Shown here: positions 10,893-22,767 of the stretch, piece after piece
Layout: each line of letters starts with the position of its first letter
Position numbering within the stretch: position 1 is the first letter of the stretch
Origin: Eudorina sp. 2006-703-Eu-15
Lineage: Eukaryota; Chlorophyta; Chlorophyceae; Chlamydomonadales; Volvocaceae
Direction: 5' to 3'
NCBI GenBank assembly: GCA_003117195.1
Contig: BDSI01000042.1
Coordinates: forward strand, 198,986-262,985
Length of the DNA stretch: 64,000 nucleotides
Notes under the pieces: generated by a model
Told to the model about the DNA's origin: nothing
Databases searched by the model: none
What the model saw: only the letters and a program-made list of their open reading frames with translations
Translations under genes and position numbers: made by a program

Positions 10893-13508
10893 CTATCGCT
10901 CTCGGCGCAGGTACCCGTCGGAGTGCTGCGAGTACAGGAAGGCCTCCCTGGCCTTATCGATGGCGAAGTCTGGGTTGGCCTTGAGGAAGTCGTACACCGC
11001 CTGGCGGGGCCCCGCCTTGCCGAACAGGCGGTCCAGCTTCGTGTCTTGTACGATCATGTAGGAACCCTTGGTGACGTACTGCAGCCAAGGTGGAAGGCAA
11101 GGCAGGGAGGAGGTCCGTCCGCAAGAGGAAAAGGGACACGAGTGTAGAGTGTGCTGCCGTACATGCACTGGCGGCATTGCGAGCCCACCACCCATTTTTG
11201 CTGTCACTCTGCGGATGCGGACAGGCGCCAGACCTCCATGACGTCATCACCTAGAGGCCCCGGCCCCTGCTCCGGGGCAGCCAGCGCCGAAGCAGCCAGG
11301 CCGTCGGACAGGCAGCCGGCCTGCGCCTCACCTTGGCGAACGTGTTACACTCCTCGATCACCTCGTCATACTCGTGGAACCTGCAGACCATGCAGACAGA
11401 CATGCAGGCATCTGTCATTGCTTGAGGGACTGGCTGGGGCGTCTAGGCCTGGAGGGTTTGGGCTGGGAGGGTTTGGGGACGGGAGGGTTTGGGGCCGGCT
11501 TGGGGGTTGGGTTGGGCGCTGCGTCCCGCATGCGGGACTTGGGTACTGGAGGCAACCAGGGAAGGAGAAGCACCGACGCTCTAAAGCAAGGAGGCACCGC
11601 CCTTGGCACGACGGCCAGGTACATACACATCCCTGAGCGCTGCAGTCAGAGCGCAGCCCCAACTGATACACTTCGACCAGGTGTTTCCCATACGGTGCAT
11701 CCCAGCAGCCAACAACAGAAAAACAGTACGGCACGGCCCTCCAGGCCGTCGTGACGCTGCCGTACCCGTCCACGCTGACAAGGACGGGCCCGCCGTACTT
11801 CTGGATGGCCGCCTCCAGGGCCGCCACCGCGGGCGGCTCCACAGCTCGTGACTGCACGAACTGCACGTACTTGCCCCACAGGGCGTTCTCCGCCCCGGGC
11901 ACACACTTGGGACAGAGCCGCTTCGCCTCCGTGTCCCAGTTCTGGTCAAAGTGTTTGGGGTCTGCGGCGGCAGCCGCGGCGGAACGGGGATAGATTGAGC
12001 GTTCGCTGACACAAAAGCGATTAGGCGGGCCACACGCAGCGGTGCAGGCGACAGAGCGCGCAAAGGCGGCATTTGAGACAGGGCGTACATGACATCTCGG
12101 CGCAGGCAGCTGGGCCGTGCCGGCGTCACAGCCCCAGCTGGGCGCCCGGCTGAGGCCTCACAAGCGGCCGGTGATGATGCCGCGCATCGCTCTCTCGGGC
12201 GGACGTTGGTTCTTCAGCCCATATATTCCCCGCCCAGGGCCGACCCAGCGGTTCCCGATGATGCCACTGTTAACACCACCACCACCTTCACCCTCGTGTC
12301 AATCGTCACCCAGTCGTCAACCTGTGCCGCAGACAAGCACCGACGAGCACTGGACAACCGCCAGCATCCACCCAGCCACTCACGTACTCACCCACGGATA
12401 CGATGACCGCCTCCCCCGGCTTGGCGTACTGGCTCACGATGTGCGCGAAGAGGATGGCGGAGCCGCCCACGTTGGTGCCTGAGGCAATCAGTCAACCCGT
12501 CCGCCCGTCTGTCCGTCCGTCAGTACGACACAGGCGCGAGGGCGATGTACACAAGGTACCGCAGGCATCGGCCCCCGAAGGCTGTCCGGTCGGGATCCAA
12601 ATGAACTAGCTGCTTAAATCAAACCGCGTTTATCCACCCTAAGCTTGCCAAGCGTAGGGTGCTTGCCAGGCGTGTTCCGAACCCCGTAGGACGGACTGGC
12701 CCCTGCTGGCCCCAACTGCCCCCTACTGGCCTGTGCAGCCACCCGCGGCACGGCGTGTGCCTCCTCTCCACATCCCAGCGAGTTGGCCAGCGGCCAGCGC
12801 CGGCCACAGTCGCAGTACTGCAGTCATGCCGTACACACGCACCGATGTCGAGGACGACTTTGGGTTTGACCTCCCACAGGATCTGCTGAATGGCCACCAG
12901 GTCGAACGGGTCCTGAGTGGGGTCAGTGAAGGAGGGAGGGGTAAGACGAGTAGGGACGGGGCGCGGCGGGGGCTGTTGGGGGTGACGCGTTTGATCCGGC
13001 ATCGGCACCGCGCCGCCGAGCGCGAGCGCACCTGGGGCCCTGAGGGCTCGGACCTGCTCCACACAGTGTGCGGGGCTGCTCCACACAGTGCAGTGGAGTG
13101 TTGAGGGCAGCACTGCTGCACCGCACCATGGACACATGGAGGCCAGCCCGGGTGCGGCCCGTGCACGGATCTGCAGTCTGCGAGCGACCCGCCCATGCGC
13201 CTCTGCCGACCTTCCTGCCTTGCTCCCCTACCTTCCTTCCACCCTGCCTCCCTCTCCCTACCCCGCGCACCTGCTGGCACTGCACGCCCAGCCACGCGCC
13301 CGCAGAGAAGAGCCGCCGGCTCTCAAAGAACGTGTCGTACCTGCAAAAGGCCCACCGAACGGCACACGGCATACACCCAATGTTGGAACGTCCCGAGGCA
13401 CCGCACCCCCTGACAGCGCATCCCACACTCCCAAGAGGACCAAGAGCATCTCGATCCGCAACCGTAACCGTACCCCAATGAAGTAGACCGCATCAAAGCC
13501 GGTCTCAT
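10893..13508 (-). CDS. Cephalosporin hydroxylase / rhamnosyl O-methyltransferase (CmcI) family protein
   Basis: Seven exons join in frame by GT..AG borders: 13508-13474, 13340-13271, 12912-12843, 12478-12392, 11961-11766, 11380-11332 and 11078-10893 (stop TAG), giving 230 residues. Family landmarks appear in order: GAWLGVQCQQDPFDLVAIQQ, a SAM-binding segment VVLDIG + NVGGSAILFA, VVSVDP-like beta-2, VLVSVDG + HEYDEVIEE (matching the family's D-x-HTYEHV segment), VTKGSYMIVQDT, and the tail SDGYLRRER. Members are SAM- or metal-dependent enzymes acting on small molecules or sugars; the substrate here is unknown. The start used is the first in-frame ATG, and an upstream exon adding a signal or membrane anchor is possible. 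Length fits the family (about 230-240). Confidence 0.85.
11448..11512. repeat. G-rich minisatellite in intron
   Basis: GGAGGGTTTGGG-like units are repeated about four to five times within an intron of the CmcI-family gene. The plus strand is G-rich and might form a quadruplex. It is not the algal telomere repeat. Confidence 0.7.
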
Positions 13509-14143
13509 GGGTCGCACTACCAGTGTACAAGACGTGAAGCTGTAGCTTTCGCTCACGGGAAATGCGGGGCCTGGGGCGTCCGCCGTCCGCCCCTCCACGC
13601 CGTCCGCCGTGGCCACGACGAGCACTTACCCGTATCTGCGAGCGGATAAGAAAGCGGAAAGCAGCAGATTTGCATGCGGTCAGCTATTGGTTGGATTGGT
13701 TGAAGAGGGTTGTACGATCCGTGCCCTTACCACCAGGCACCCTCAGGGCCAGCTGCTGTCCCGATGCCGGGTGGGACTGTCAGTGAGAAGGTTGATGCAC
13801 TGTCGGCTGGTCGTTAGGACTCAGCGCTGTAGTTCTAATAACCAACCGGTGAGGCGGACCAACTCATCGAAGCAGCGGTGGCTGCGTGGTCTGCCTGTCC
13901 GTGAGTGCCGACTCGCAATAAGTGAATCGCACACGCCCAGAGGGGTGTCCCTCAGCTCGGCATGACGCGCCCGCTCAGAGTCGTCAAGCTAGGGGTGCGT
14001 TCAGTGGCCGTACGTGTCCATGCACGTGTCGAGACAGAGTCACGCATTTGTGCAGACAGAATACACTTCACCCCACCGACAGTCATACTTGGTCACTCGG
14101 TAATTCAGGAAGCTACAATCTCAACGAAAAGTATTCACGTTAC
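13509..14143. other. Stretch between the CmcI-family gene and a small secreted ORF
   Basis: The first part (to about 13630) may be 5' coding or leader of the CmcI-family gene: a minus-strand GTAAGT donor and a CAG acceptor frame an open stretch. From about 13640 to 14143 I see no convincing exon. Confidence 0.35.
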
Positions 14144-14467
14144 TCACAAAATGTCGTCGGTGCGAATGGCATGGCCGTTGTTCATAGTCACAATTTGATC
14201 TTTTGACACGAAGGAGCTTGTAGGGTCGAGAGGATAAGCCTTGTCCGGGCATTCAGTCGCGTGTCCATTTTCAACTTGGACCGCTTTAATATCATCAATT
14301 GTCTTCTGTATGCTTCTTTGCAGAGACTGGAGCGTTTCCACTTGTTCATGAAGTTTTGTAATCAGCGACCGTGCATGGACGTGATGCTGCTCGGTCGCTG
14401 TAACTGCCCCTATCCCCAACACGAAAGCCAGCGCCAGAAGCGCACGTTGTTTACAAAAGAGAATCAT
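14144..14467 (-). CDS. Small secreted protein with coiled coil, unrecognised (possibly a first exon)
   Basis: The ATG at 14467 opens a 107-codon frame. Residues about 8-24 form a hydrophobic signal-peptide core (LLALAFVLGIGAVTA), followed by TEQHHVHA. Residues about 30-65 are heptad-like (KLHEQVETLQSLQRSIQKTI), suggesting a short coiled coil. Then comes a single Cys and a polar tail. The frame ends with a TGA that overlaps a strong splice donor (TTTT|GTGAGT at 14148/14147), so this may be exon 1 of a longer minus-strand gene whose next exon I could not identify. Base composition is more AT-rich than the surroundings. No family was recognised. Confidence 0.45.
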   Translation of the reverse strand: MILFCKQRALLALAFVLGIGAVTATEQHHVHARSLITKLHEQVETLQSLQRSIQKTIDDIKAVQVENGHATECPDKAYPLDPTSSFVSKDQIVTMNNGHAIRTDDIL

Positions 14468-16454
14468 TATAACTCTATAAAAAAATAATTTGGCGAAACA
14501 CGCTTCTGTTGTGCTCCTAATGAACCAACACAAACGAAAATACGGACGTTGGGAGGTTGACTACCTCCGTACCTCGCCGCTCACTCCCAAGTCCCAACGC
14601 ATCGTGCACTCTATGTAAGCGGTACACAAATGTTAAAGCAATCCCGAGGCTGGACTTTCTATCTGATCACAGCAGCCTGTCACTCCAACTCATCGGTCCC
14701 TCACGTTCCCTACAGCGGATACCCTATCACGCAGCCACGTCACGCCTTGATGTTATCTTGCGTGCTGTACGGGTATATTCGTATGTGTACGCCTTGTATT
14801 AGTAAGGAAGTGTTGGCTGATACAGGCTGGAATTTGGCGATTGACACTGGGGTAGGTAGGGTGTAGGGCATATGCGAGTGTGCGTGTTTTTTGAGCGGCG
14901 GCGGCCCAGCGTGAAGCGTGTACGCGGGTCCTCGCTCCTTAGGATTGCCCCCGCAGTCCGTTAGTCCGTACGTTCGCCTCTCCGTCCTTCTGCCCGTGAG
15001 TGGCGAACGGCAGAATCTTAACCATTCTGGCCATCCACCCAGCAGCCAGCACTGTCATGGTGGATTGCCGGCCCTTGCCGTTGCCGGTCGACGGACGGAC
15101 GGGGGGATATGTTCGTCGGTGGTGAGTACGAGAACGAGTGGCCGGCGGCGGCGATCGTCGGTAGCCGGCGGCGGTACGGCGAGCAGCGGGACCAGGCAGG
15201 AGCGCTGTGCTTGTGTGGCCAATAACCCGGGTCGGGCGGCGGTACGCACGTGAATGTTACATACGTATGAATAATGCACACGTCTGAACGAACCGAACGC
15301 CAGTTACGCCACGTATCGTACCACACATGCATCGGTGGGTCAGCTCGACCAACCGTCAATGCTGCCAATGCATTCTCATGAGCAACATGAAATGCAATTT
15401 GGGGCACATCCTGCATTTGTTCTACCGTTTCCACTGCTGGACATGCTGCTGATCGCGTAGGTCCGCGTTGAGCTGTTGAAGGACAGTGAAGGACTGGTGA
15501 CATGTTTAGCTGACGAGGACATCTCTCCTATGACAACCAAGATCTAATCCTCAAAGGTTTTGCAAAACACTCGTTAATTTGTAATATTAACGACAGTCAG
15601 GACAGGACTGCTGACAAGGTTTGGCTGACGACTACGAGAACATCTCTCCTATGATAACAAACATCTAATCTTCAAATTGTTTGCAAAACACTTATAATCT
15701 GCAATTGGTTGCGGGAAATATTACCTCTGCGCCCACCACGGCAAGCATCGGCCGGCCAAGCTACCTGTCGAATTCCGGCCCCGCCTTTGCGAATGGACGA
15801 CGTCAATCAAAGCTGGACCCTCATGCACACGTCCATGCATGTATGTACGCGTATCGTCGGCCTTTCACAGAGCCGAATCTACAGGATCATGGATCGGGCA
15901 GTCCCGCGGCGCGCGGGTGGGCGGGCGCTCGCCGGCGGCATAATCGATCGCGAGCTGACAGGCGAGCCGCCACTGACAGGCGAGCGAGCCGCCCATGTCC
16001 CCCCGATGTCTCATTCGCCGATACACGTCATGAAAATCCGATTCGTGTAAATCTGCAGCAAGGAAATATTTAATAGCTGCCCCACTTCCCTGATTCGTTC
16101 ATGACCGACCGCCGAATGCCTGAGCCCACCGGAGCCTACCTGCTGAGCATCCGCGATCTCCTGACGGGTAGCGTCGTTGAGGCACCCGGGATACACTATT
16201 ACGACCAGGCATCGGCTGCGATTTGTGTTGTTCAGCCCTCTAGCGTCGTCACGTCAGCAAGCGCCGTCAAGCTGCGCCCGTGAAACACCCGACAGCGAAA
16301 CCCAAACCCCCTTACTTGTGTGGGAAACTGGACCCGGAGCGGGCGCCGGCAGCCTCCATTTGAACTCTCGATCTATCGCGCTGGGAGTGTAGTAGCAGGT
16401 CCACACACGTGGTGCAATCGTTGCACCCCTGCCGGCGTCTCAAGTACACTCGCC
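14468..16454. other. Intergenic stretch with a tandem-spaced direct repeat
   Basis: No convincing gene. Contains the repeat pair 15489-15580 / 15602-15700 and presumably the promoter of gene B near its right end. No TATA-like or other control element could be assigned with confidence. Confidence 0.4.
15489..15700. repeat. Imperfect direct repeat pair, about 95 bp
   Basis: Copies 15489-15580 and 15602-15700 share GGACTG(G/C)TGACA, GCTGACGA, ACATCTCTCCTATGA, ATCTAATC and TTTGCAAAACACT in the same order. They diverge between these blocks and are separated by only about 20 bp. Confidence 0.7.
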
Positions 16455-19400
16455 ATGCGGCGCGCCAAGCCGGTCGCGACCCGTGGGTCCGTCGCGGTTG
16501 CGGCGCTGCTCGGCCTCCTTGCCGTACTGGGCTGCGCAACCCCGGGTACGTACCTGTTCGAGCCAGTACCGCGAGTGGGCGAGTGGGCCCCGTCGTCGAA
16601 ATTACCTATCTATCCTTTCGATTTCCCTATTTCGAAATCTGGTCTCTTAATCCCTCTTAATCCTCTCCTTCCTCTCCGTCTCCTGTCTCCCTGACACGCA
16701 CGCAGGTGCCCTCGCACAAGACGACGGTGCGGCGGCCATTCCGGACGCTCCGCTCTCGCCCTCCTTTCCCTCCCCTCCCTCCTCCCCGCCACCTTCCACT
16801 CCACCGCCATCGCAACCACCGCCGCTACTGCCGCCGGCGACGCCCGCCGCGCCCTCGCCCTCCCTCCCCTCCGACGACGCCGCACCCGCTTCACCCGTGA
16901 CTTACACCGCCGCGGAGGGGAGCGACGGCCCCCTGGAGCCGGCGGCGGTGGCCTCGTCGGCCGCCCCCGACACCCGGCTATCTACCGTCGCGGAGATTCC
17001 GATGTGGCAAGTGGCGCCGGACCCGGGTGCGGCGGCCGCGGCCGGTGCAGTGTCGGCAGCAGTTGGCATGGGGCAGCTGCCGGCGGACCCACTCGCCCTC
17101 GCGAACCAGCTGACCGCCGGCCTAGGCCAGATTCCGAACCAGCTGGCTGCCGGCCTGGGCCAGATTCCCAACCAACTGACCGCCGGCCTGGGCCAGATTC
17201 CAAACCAGCTCGGCCAGCTTCCGAACCAGTTGACTGCCGGCCTCGGCCAGACTGCGAGCGACCAGGGAAAGATTCCGGAACTTCCCGGGATCGGGAATGT
17301 CGGATGGGCCCAGGGGGAGCTCGGGGACAAGCTCGAATGGCAGAGGACGCGGCCGCCGCCTCCACCGTCCCCGCCCCCGCCGTCCCCACCGCCACCGTCG
17401 CCGCAGCCGCAGCCGTCATCGCCGTCGCCGCCGCCGCCGTCACCTCCGCTGCCCTTCCCACCGTCGCCGCCGCCACCTTCACCTCCGCCACCGTCGCCGC
17501 CGCCACCATCGCCGCCGCCACCGTCTCCGGTGCCGCCCTCCCCACCGCCCCCAAGCCCCCTGCCGCCCTCCCCACCGCCTTCGCGTCCTCTACCGCCGCC
17601 TTCACCCCCACCTTCCCCACCCCCACCCTCCCCGCCACCCCCGCCTCCGTCGCCACCTCCTTCACCGCCTCCGCCATCCCCGCCACCGCCTGCCCCGCCG
17701 CCGCCGTCGCCTCCTCCGCCTTCGCCACCACCGCCGCCCCGCCTCCTCCGCCTTCGCCGCCCCCGCCTTCCCCGCCGCCGCCCCCGCCATCGCCCCCGCC
17801 TCCCTCGCCGCCGCCACCGGCGCCCCCGCCTCCGTCACCGCCGCCGCCCTCGCCGACGCCGCCGGGGCCGCCGCCGCCATCACCCCAGCCTCCTTCACCG
17901 CCTCCACAGCGGCCTCCGGCGCCGCCGCCTCCAGCGCCGTCCCCGCTACCGCCGCGTCCACCTTCGCCGCCATCTCCGCCGCCGCCGATGCCACCGTCGC
18001 CGGCCCCGCCGTCGCCTCCGCCACCGTCTCCGCCGTCCCCTCCGCCACCATTGCCGCCGTCGCCGCCGCCCCCCGCCCTCCACCGCCCCCTCCCTTCCCA
18101 TCCCCACCCAGTCCGGCGCCTCCCTCACCCTTGCCACCCTCACCGCCGTCGCCGCAGCCGCCGTCGCCGCAACCTCCGTCCCTTCCGCCCTCTCCGCTGC
18201 CGCCCTCTCCATCGCCGCCTTCCCCTTTCCCCTCACCGCCCTCTCCAAAACCACCCAGACCCTTGGCGCCCATGCAGGTGTGTGTGCGTGGGGCCAATGA
18301 TGAGCCTGAGGTGCCTGACCCGCCTACCTGCTGTTAGCATAACAGCGGTGGATACTGACATACACCCGCCCCTGCTACCTCCTGGTGGGAGGTACTGGGG
18401 GTACCGAGCGACCAGGCTGCTGCTGCATGCACCGTATTCACCCCGGGCCGGGGTGATGCATACATACGCCACACCTAGGTGTATGTGGCCCAGCTGCGCG
18501 CCCACTTGCGCGTGGAGATAGAAAGATAGAGGGCGATGAGATTTTCCTGGACTTTGTTGCTTCCTGGGGCGAGTGTCAGGGCGCTAGCTGCTGACATTCA
18601 TCAGCCACAGTAGTGTCTAATGTGTGGGCTCTAGAGGCAGCTCATCAGCTACCCGTGGAGGGGGTGGGGCGCCTCGCTCGGCCGGCTGCTGACACCAGTG
18701 CGGTGGCAATGTCGAGGGACTTGGGGCGTTGGGGGTCAGGCTCTCAGGCAACCCGCGCGCGCAAGCGCACCGGGTCTCCACTCTCCAGGCGCGAGAGGGG
18801 GAGTAAAAGACATGGAGGCAACTACTTCCTCCTCCCCTGGCGGAATAACGTAACGGCAATACATCTAACGGCCCAGTGGGTTCCAAAGTAACTCATTCGA
18901 AGTAGCCGGACGTCACTCAACGGGGCAGATGCCGGCCGACCCAGGGCCGTCAAGCTACAGCGCCCGACCGCGTTCGTCATATCTTAATATAACCGCTACG
19001 TGCTCGCGTGCTGCGACCCAAGCAACCGGCTGATTCGTTGCTGACGATGTGCCCCTCACGATTATCTTGCGCGGTTGCGCCGCTCTTCCCTGTCATGCCG
19101 TGCTTGCAGCCGAGCAAGCCGCCGCCCCCACCAGGTGAGATTCATTCCGTGGGTACCGTCAATACGTTTCGTACCTCCCGTACGCACGGCACCTCCCGTA
19201 CTTGACGAACTAAAAATTATTTATGATGTGGGTCGACATGACGCTGCCGCGACCTGTATTGACCGCCGCCTTGCCTCACGTACGCAGAGAAAGAGTTCGA
19301 GGCTTTCAAGACCAAGAAATACGTGTACCTGGTGTCGAAAGCCGAGTACACGTACTCGGACGCCTTCTACTTCTGCTATGACAAGGGCTACGACATCCTG

Positions 19401-20083
19401 CCGTACGACGATCCGGCGCAGTACGGTAGGGTACATAAAGGTCGCGCGCGGCGTGTGCTATCTGAACGCGATGACGCAACTTGCTGTGGTGCACGTACGG
19501 CGCTTAGTCAACATTTTGTCAGCCAGGCCGTGTTAACAGGGTCAGTGTATGTCCAGGCCGTATTAACACGATGGGCTTTGTCCCAGCTAGATAGTGTCAA
19601 CACGCACCGGATCTATTATTTATGAAGAAGTAATTATCAAGGATGTTACAGCGGACCCCGCGGGTCATCGGTGACAGCCAAAGCTGCACCGGATACATGC
19701 GACCGTGTCTACACCCTCGGCCTGCAAAATTACAGACGACTGAAGTGAGATTACTGCATGTACGGACCTGCCGTACGGAGCGGGGACGGAGGCGAGTCGG
19801 CACTGGTGATCATCACTTCGCTCCGTGGTACCTCGCTCCATCTGTAACGCTCGTAATGTCCCTTCATTTTACCGTACATATACGTCTCCCTGAACATTAC
19901 GCCCGCCACCCCACGCACGCAGCCGCCACCGACAAGCTGTGCTACGCCAGCGGCAAGGGCTGCTGGGTCAGCGGCAAGCAGGACGGCTACTGCGCGTACC
20001 TGGATCCCAACGGCAACGGCGGCGCCTACGCACGATACTGCGAGGACACGCACTACGTGGTGTGCTACGCCAAGCTGCCGTAA
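16455..20083 (+). CDS. Secreted proline-rich protein with C-terminal C-type-lectin-like domain (gene B)
   Basis: Exons: 16455-16545, 16706-18277, 19110-19134, 19288-19425 and 19923-20083 (stop TAA). Exon 1 is a signal peptide (hydrophobic VAVAALLGLLAVLGC) and exon 2 begins GALAQDDG, a likely cleavage site. Exon 2 holds a short Pro/Ser part, an 11-residue repeat (NQLTAGLGQIP-like), then about 300 residues of SPPPP rod. The last two exons make the lectin-like module with YTYSDAFYFCYDKGY, GKGCWVSGKQ and CEDTHYVVCYAKLP, and are identical in length (138 and 161 nt) to gene A. The proline frame breaks in C-runs near 17736 and 18068; two one-base errors restore it. Expected in the wall or matrix, where the rod would be hydroxyproline-glycosylated and the module may bind glycans. 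The lectin assignment is by pattern. Confidence 0.82.
17090..17262 (+). repeat. Tandem 11-residue repeat within gene B
   Basis: The 33-bp units encode NQLTAGLGQIP with small variations (AAGLGQIP, a shortened NQLGQLP). There are about five copies between residues rich in Ala and the proline rod. It looks like an amphipathic spacer. Confidence 0.8.
17345..18277 (+). repeat. Proline-codon low-complexity tract of gene B
   Basis: A degenerate (CCN/TCN)n array reads SPPPPSPPPP in frame, with two apparent one-base frame slips at C-runs near 17736 and 18068. All three frames and the reverse strand are open over most of it, which explains several spurious long Arg- and Ala-rich frames. Confidence 0.88.
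19639..19680 (+). repeat. Dispersed motif copy b (42 bp)
   Basis: The motif AAGGATGTTACAGCGGACCC continues CGCGGGTCATCGGTGACAGCCA. It lies in the last intron of gene B. The reverse-strand copy at 60854-60895 differs at one position. Confidence 0.75.
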
Positions 20084-21633
20084 CCCTTTCGTTGCTATAT
20101 GTCCTACCGTGGTGGTCGTCTCTCGCTCACGGCGCACAGCTGCTGGCTGGCAGGCAAAGCAAGGCTCATGTACGGCTGTCGTCACCGACGACCCCAGTCA
20201 CCCGGCGTGTGTGTATTGGGCCGTGTGCGTGCTATACTGAAGTACAGTGTGACGGCTGGAGTTACCCAGTCGGGGACGCGGCGGAGGGCTGCGCGTGGGG
20301 CTGTGGAGCGATGGACGGTGGATGGCTGCGTAGAGCAGAGGGCCCATCCGCCGGCCCTGGCATAGATTGATCGATTGCGCCGTTGGGCTCCCGCCGGGGC
20401 CCGCCGCGGGTCGCTTGCACGTGATCGACACACCCGCCGGAACGAATCAGCGGACGAGCAGGGGGCCGAACGGCGGGGCCCGGCCCGACAGATGCGTGGG
20501 GCGGAGCCCGACCTACCACATTTCTACATATGGTGGCTGGGTGTGCGGCACAGCCTCGCTCGTCGGTCGGAGCACTCGCGACGTCGCTTCGGCCTGTGTA
20601 CGTAAGCCAGGCTTACAGCCCCGAGTCGTCCGGGGTGACGCCTACCTTTGTGCTTACAACTGGTATCGAGACCGGGCTTGTGACCACGCACCAGCACGCA
20701 CGCACGCACGTATGTATGTATGTACGTATGTATGCGGTGACCGAAAGGGAGCTACGTAGGGTTTATGTCGAGGTCGGTAGGGTTACGTAGCCTGGCAACG
20801 TGCATGGGGGCCAATGCATCCCTGCCTGCTGCCTTCGTACCTACCTGCTGGCAGCAGTTTCGTGATTCTTCGTTGATTCTGCGTTTCGTGATCCCCCCCA
20901 CGCAGCAACGCCTCCTACGTGGCTACTTTCGTTGGGTGTATTGTGTTGCCCATGCATAGCATGTAATCACACCACGCACCGTGCGCCGTGATGACGCACG
21001 TACCGTACGTGCGCTGGATTTGCGTGGACCTGGATCTGGATCTTGGAATGTACTGACCTTCGGATTCCATCCCCCAGCACGCTCTGCTTGTCGCTGGCTG
21101 GGCGCTGCCGAGAAAACGCCACGGGCGTACACACCGACCCTTGCCCTCGCGCTCGCTTGGGTCGTTGCTGCAGCGAGATATTCGACGCCCGCCGTGACTA
21201 TCGTGCGTGCGTGACAGTGGCTGGCACGTGGAGGAGCTCGAAGGAAAGGGCGGGGTCACGTACGCACGTGTGCACGCGCAGGAACACATTGAAAATAAGA
21301 AAATTGACCCTGGCGTGGATAAAGGGGGCAGGGGCGGTGAGGCTCGCTCGCTGAGCCCATACGCCGCGACGCCGCCAGTTGCCGCGGAGGTTGTCATCTC
21401 CCCGACTCGCTTGCGCAAGCAGTAAGCACCCTACCTGCTGCGTCTCAGCACGATGCGCACACCCACAACCGATCACGCACACACGCTTGGCATACATGGC
21501 TCCTTGCCCGCCATGTATGTGATTCGGCGGGTCTGGCGCGGTTTCCAGGAGAGGCAATCCTGGCGCGCTGGTAATAACCTGGTGCGTGTGTTGGCCGGTA
21601 TGGCTGCATGATCCCCCCGCCCCCGCGGGTGAT

Positions 21634-21697
21634 GGAGGATGGGTGCGCAGTCCTTGGTAAGGGTTGATGAGATGAGGCGCCTACGAGCTATCTGGGC
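21634..21697 (+). repeat. Dispersed repeat copy (GGTTGATGAGATGAGGC family)
   Basis: Matches the reverse complement of 27484-27573 over the blocks GATGGGT, CCTTGGTAAG, GGGTTGATGAGATGAGGC, CCTACG and GAGCTATCTGGGC, with short indels between blocks. The partner lies in an intron of the metalloprotease gene. Confidence 0.7.
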
Positions 21698-22503
21698 CCC
21701 TTGGACCACCCGGTCGTCCACCTTGTAACGGTTACTACTACCAAGTCTATAGCGCTCTTGCCCTGTGTGCTGCTGCCACCAGCGCACCAGGCACGGCCGC
21801 CGATCCCAGCCGAGCAATAGGTACTGTAGGTATGAATCCCCGCGAACGAAGTTGGGCGGATTAGACGGATGGATGAGACGACGGCATTACGTAGTTCGCT
21901 GTAGGCTGTATCCTAGCTACCGTCGATCGCGCACGTCGTCCTGGCGCTCGCTTTACACACGGCGGCGGGCGGCAGGATGTGTGCGTGTACATACGTATTG
22001 TATCTTGAACATCTATCGGCTTTCCTGCCGGGCCGTGGAACGAAGCTGTGCGTCGAAGAGCGCATGAGAAGCGAGCGCACCGATCGACGACGTGCATGTA
22101 TGATGAGTTCTCGCTCGCTCTGCTGGAGTGGTCATGAGTAGTGGGTGTTCAATTGAAAAAAAGAAATAATCCCGAAGAACGAACCCGGGCACAGCCATGG
22201 CGCCAGCACCCGGGCACACCGGGGCAAACCCATGAGTAGTGGGTGTGCATGTGTCCTCGTACATGTCTGTGATGGGTTAGATGGGTCGGTGTGCGATTTT
22301 CTCCTGATACTTGTCCATGAATGCTGGCTCCAACTTAAGTACGTAGCTCTAGATCTGGGAATATCCGACACCAAAAATAATTGGTTATCAGCACGACTTA
22401 TTATTATTATTAGTATTGTAATTATTTATTTTTTATTATTACTATTATTTCCATCATAATTACTCTTTACAAAAATATGAAATATGAAAAATACTGAATA
22501 TAA

Positions 22504-22767
22504 TTATAATAATAACATCACTGTAATGCTACACCGTTTACACCGCCGTTGGACTTTCATCAAAATAAAAGCAGCGACCATTGTTGTACTTAACCCGTTT
22601 TTCAATCCACGAATATAGAAACATACAGAAAGATAGATTAGCGGTGGATTTGCATAGGTTGCGGTATCTTTAATCCACGCGTGTTGATCCTGAATGGAAA
22701 CACCCTCGTAGTACTGTTTACACAAATTTGCTAACAAGATACAATTTACATCAATAAAAAATAGCAA
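22504..22767 (-). CDS. Unrecognised AT-rich open frame (doubtful)
   Basis: An 87-codon minus-strand frame lies in an AT-rich island. It lacks an ATG start (it opens at TTG). It contains DQHAWIKDTATYANPPLIYL followed by a hydrophobic stretch. Possible acceptors (AAACAG, CATTCAG) precede the middle part, so an exon of an unseen gene is conceivable. I do not recognise a family, and chance opening in AT-rich DNA is equally likely. Confidence 0.15.
   Translation of the reverse strand: MLFFIDVNCILLANLCKQYYEGVSIQDQHAWIKDTATYANPPLIYLSVCFYIRGLKNGLSTTMVAAFILMKVQRRCKRCSITVMLLL

Noticed and set aside
11448..11512. Interstitial telomere repeat
   Set aside because: The unit GGAGGGTTTGGG is not the algal TTTTAGGG repeat.
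21473..21817. Arg-rich 114-codon minus-strand frame
   Set aside because: No domain and no splice-consistent partner; it overlaps a dispersed repeat.
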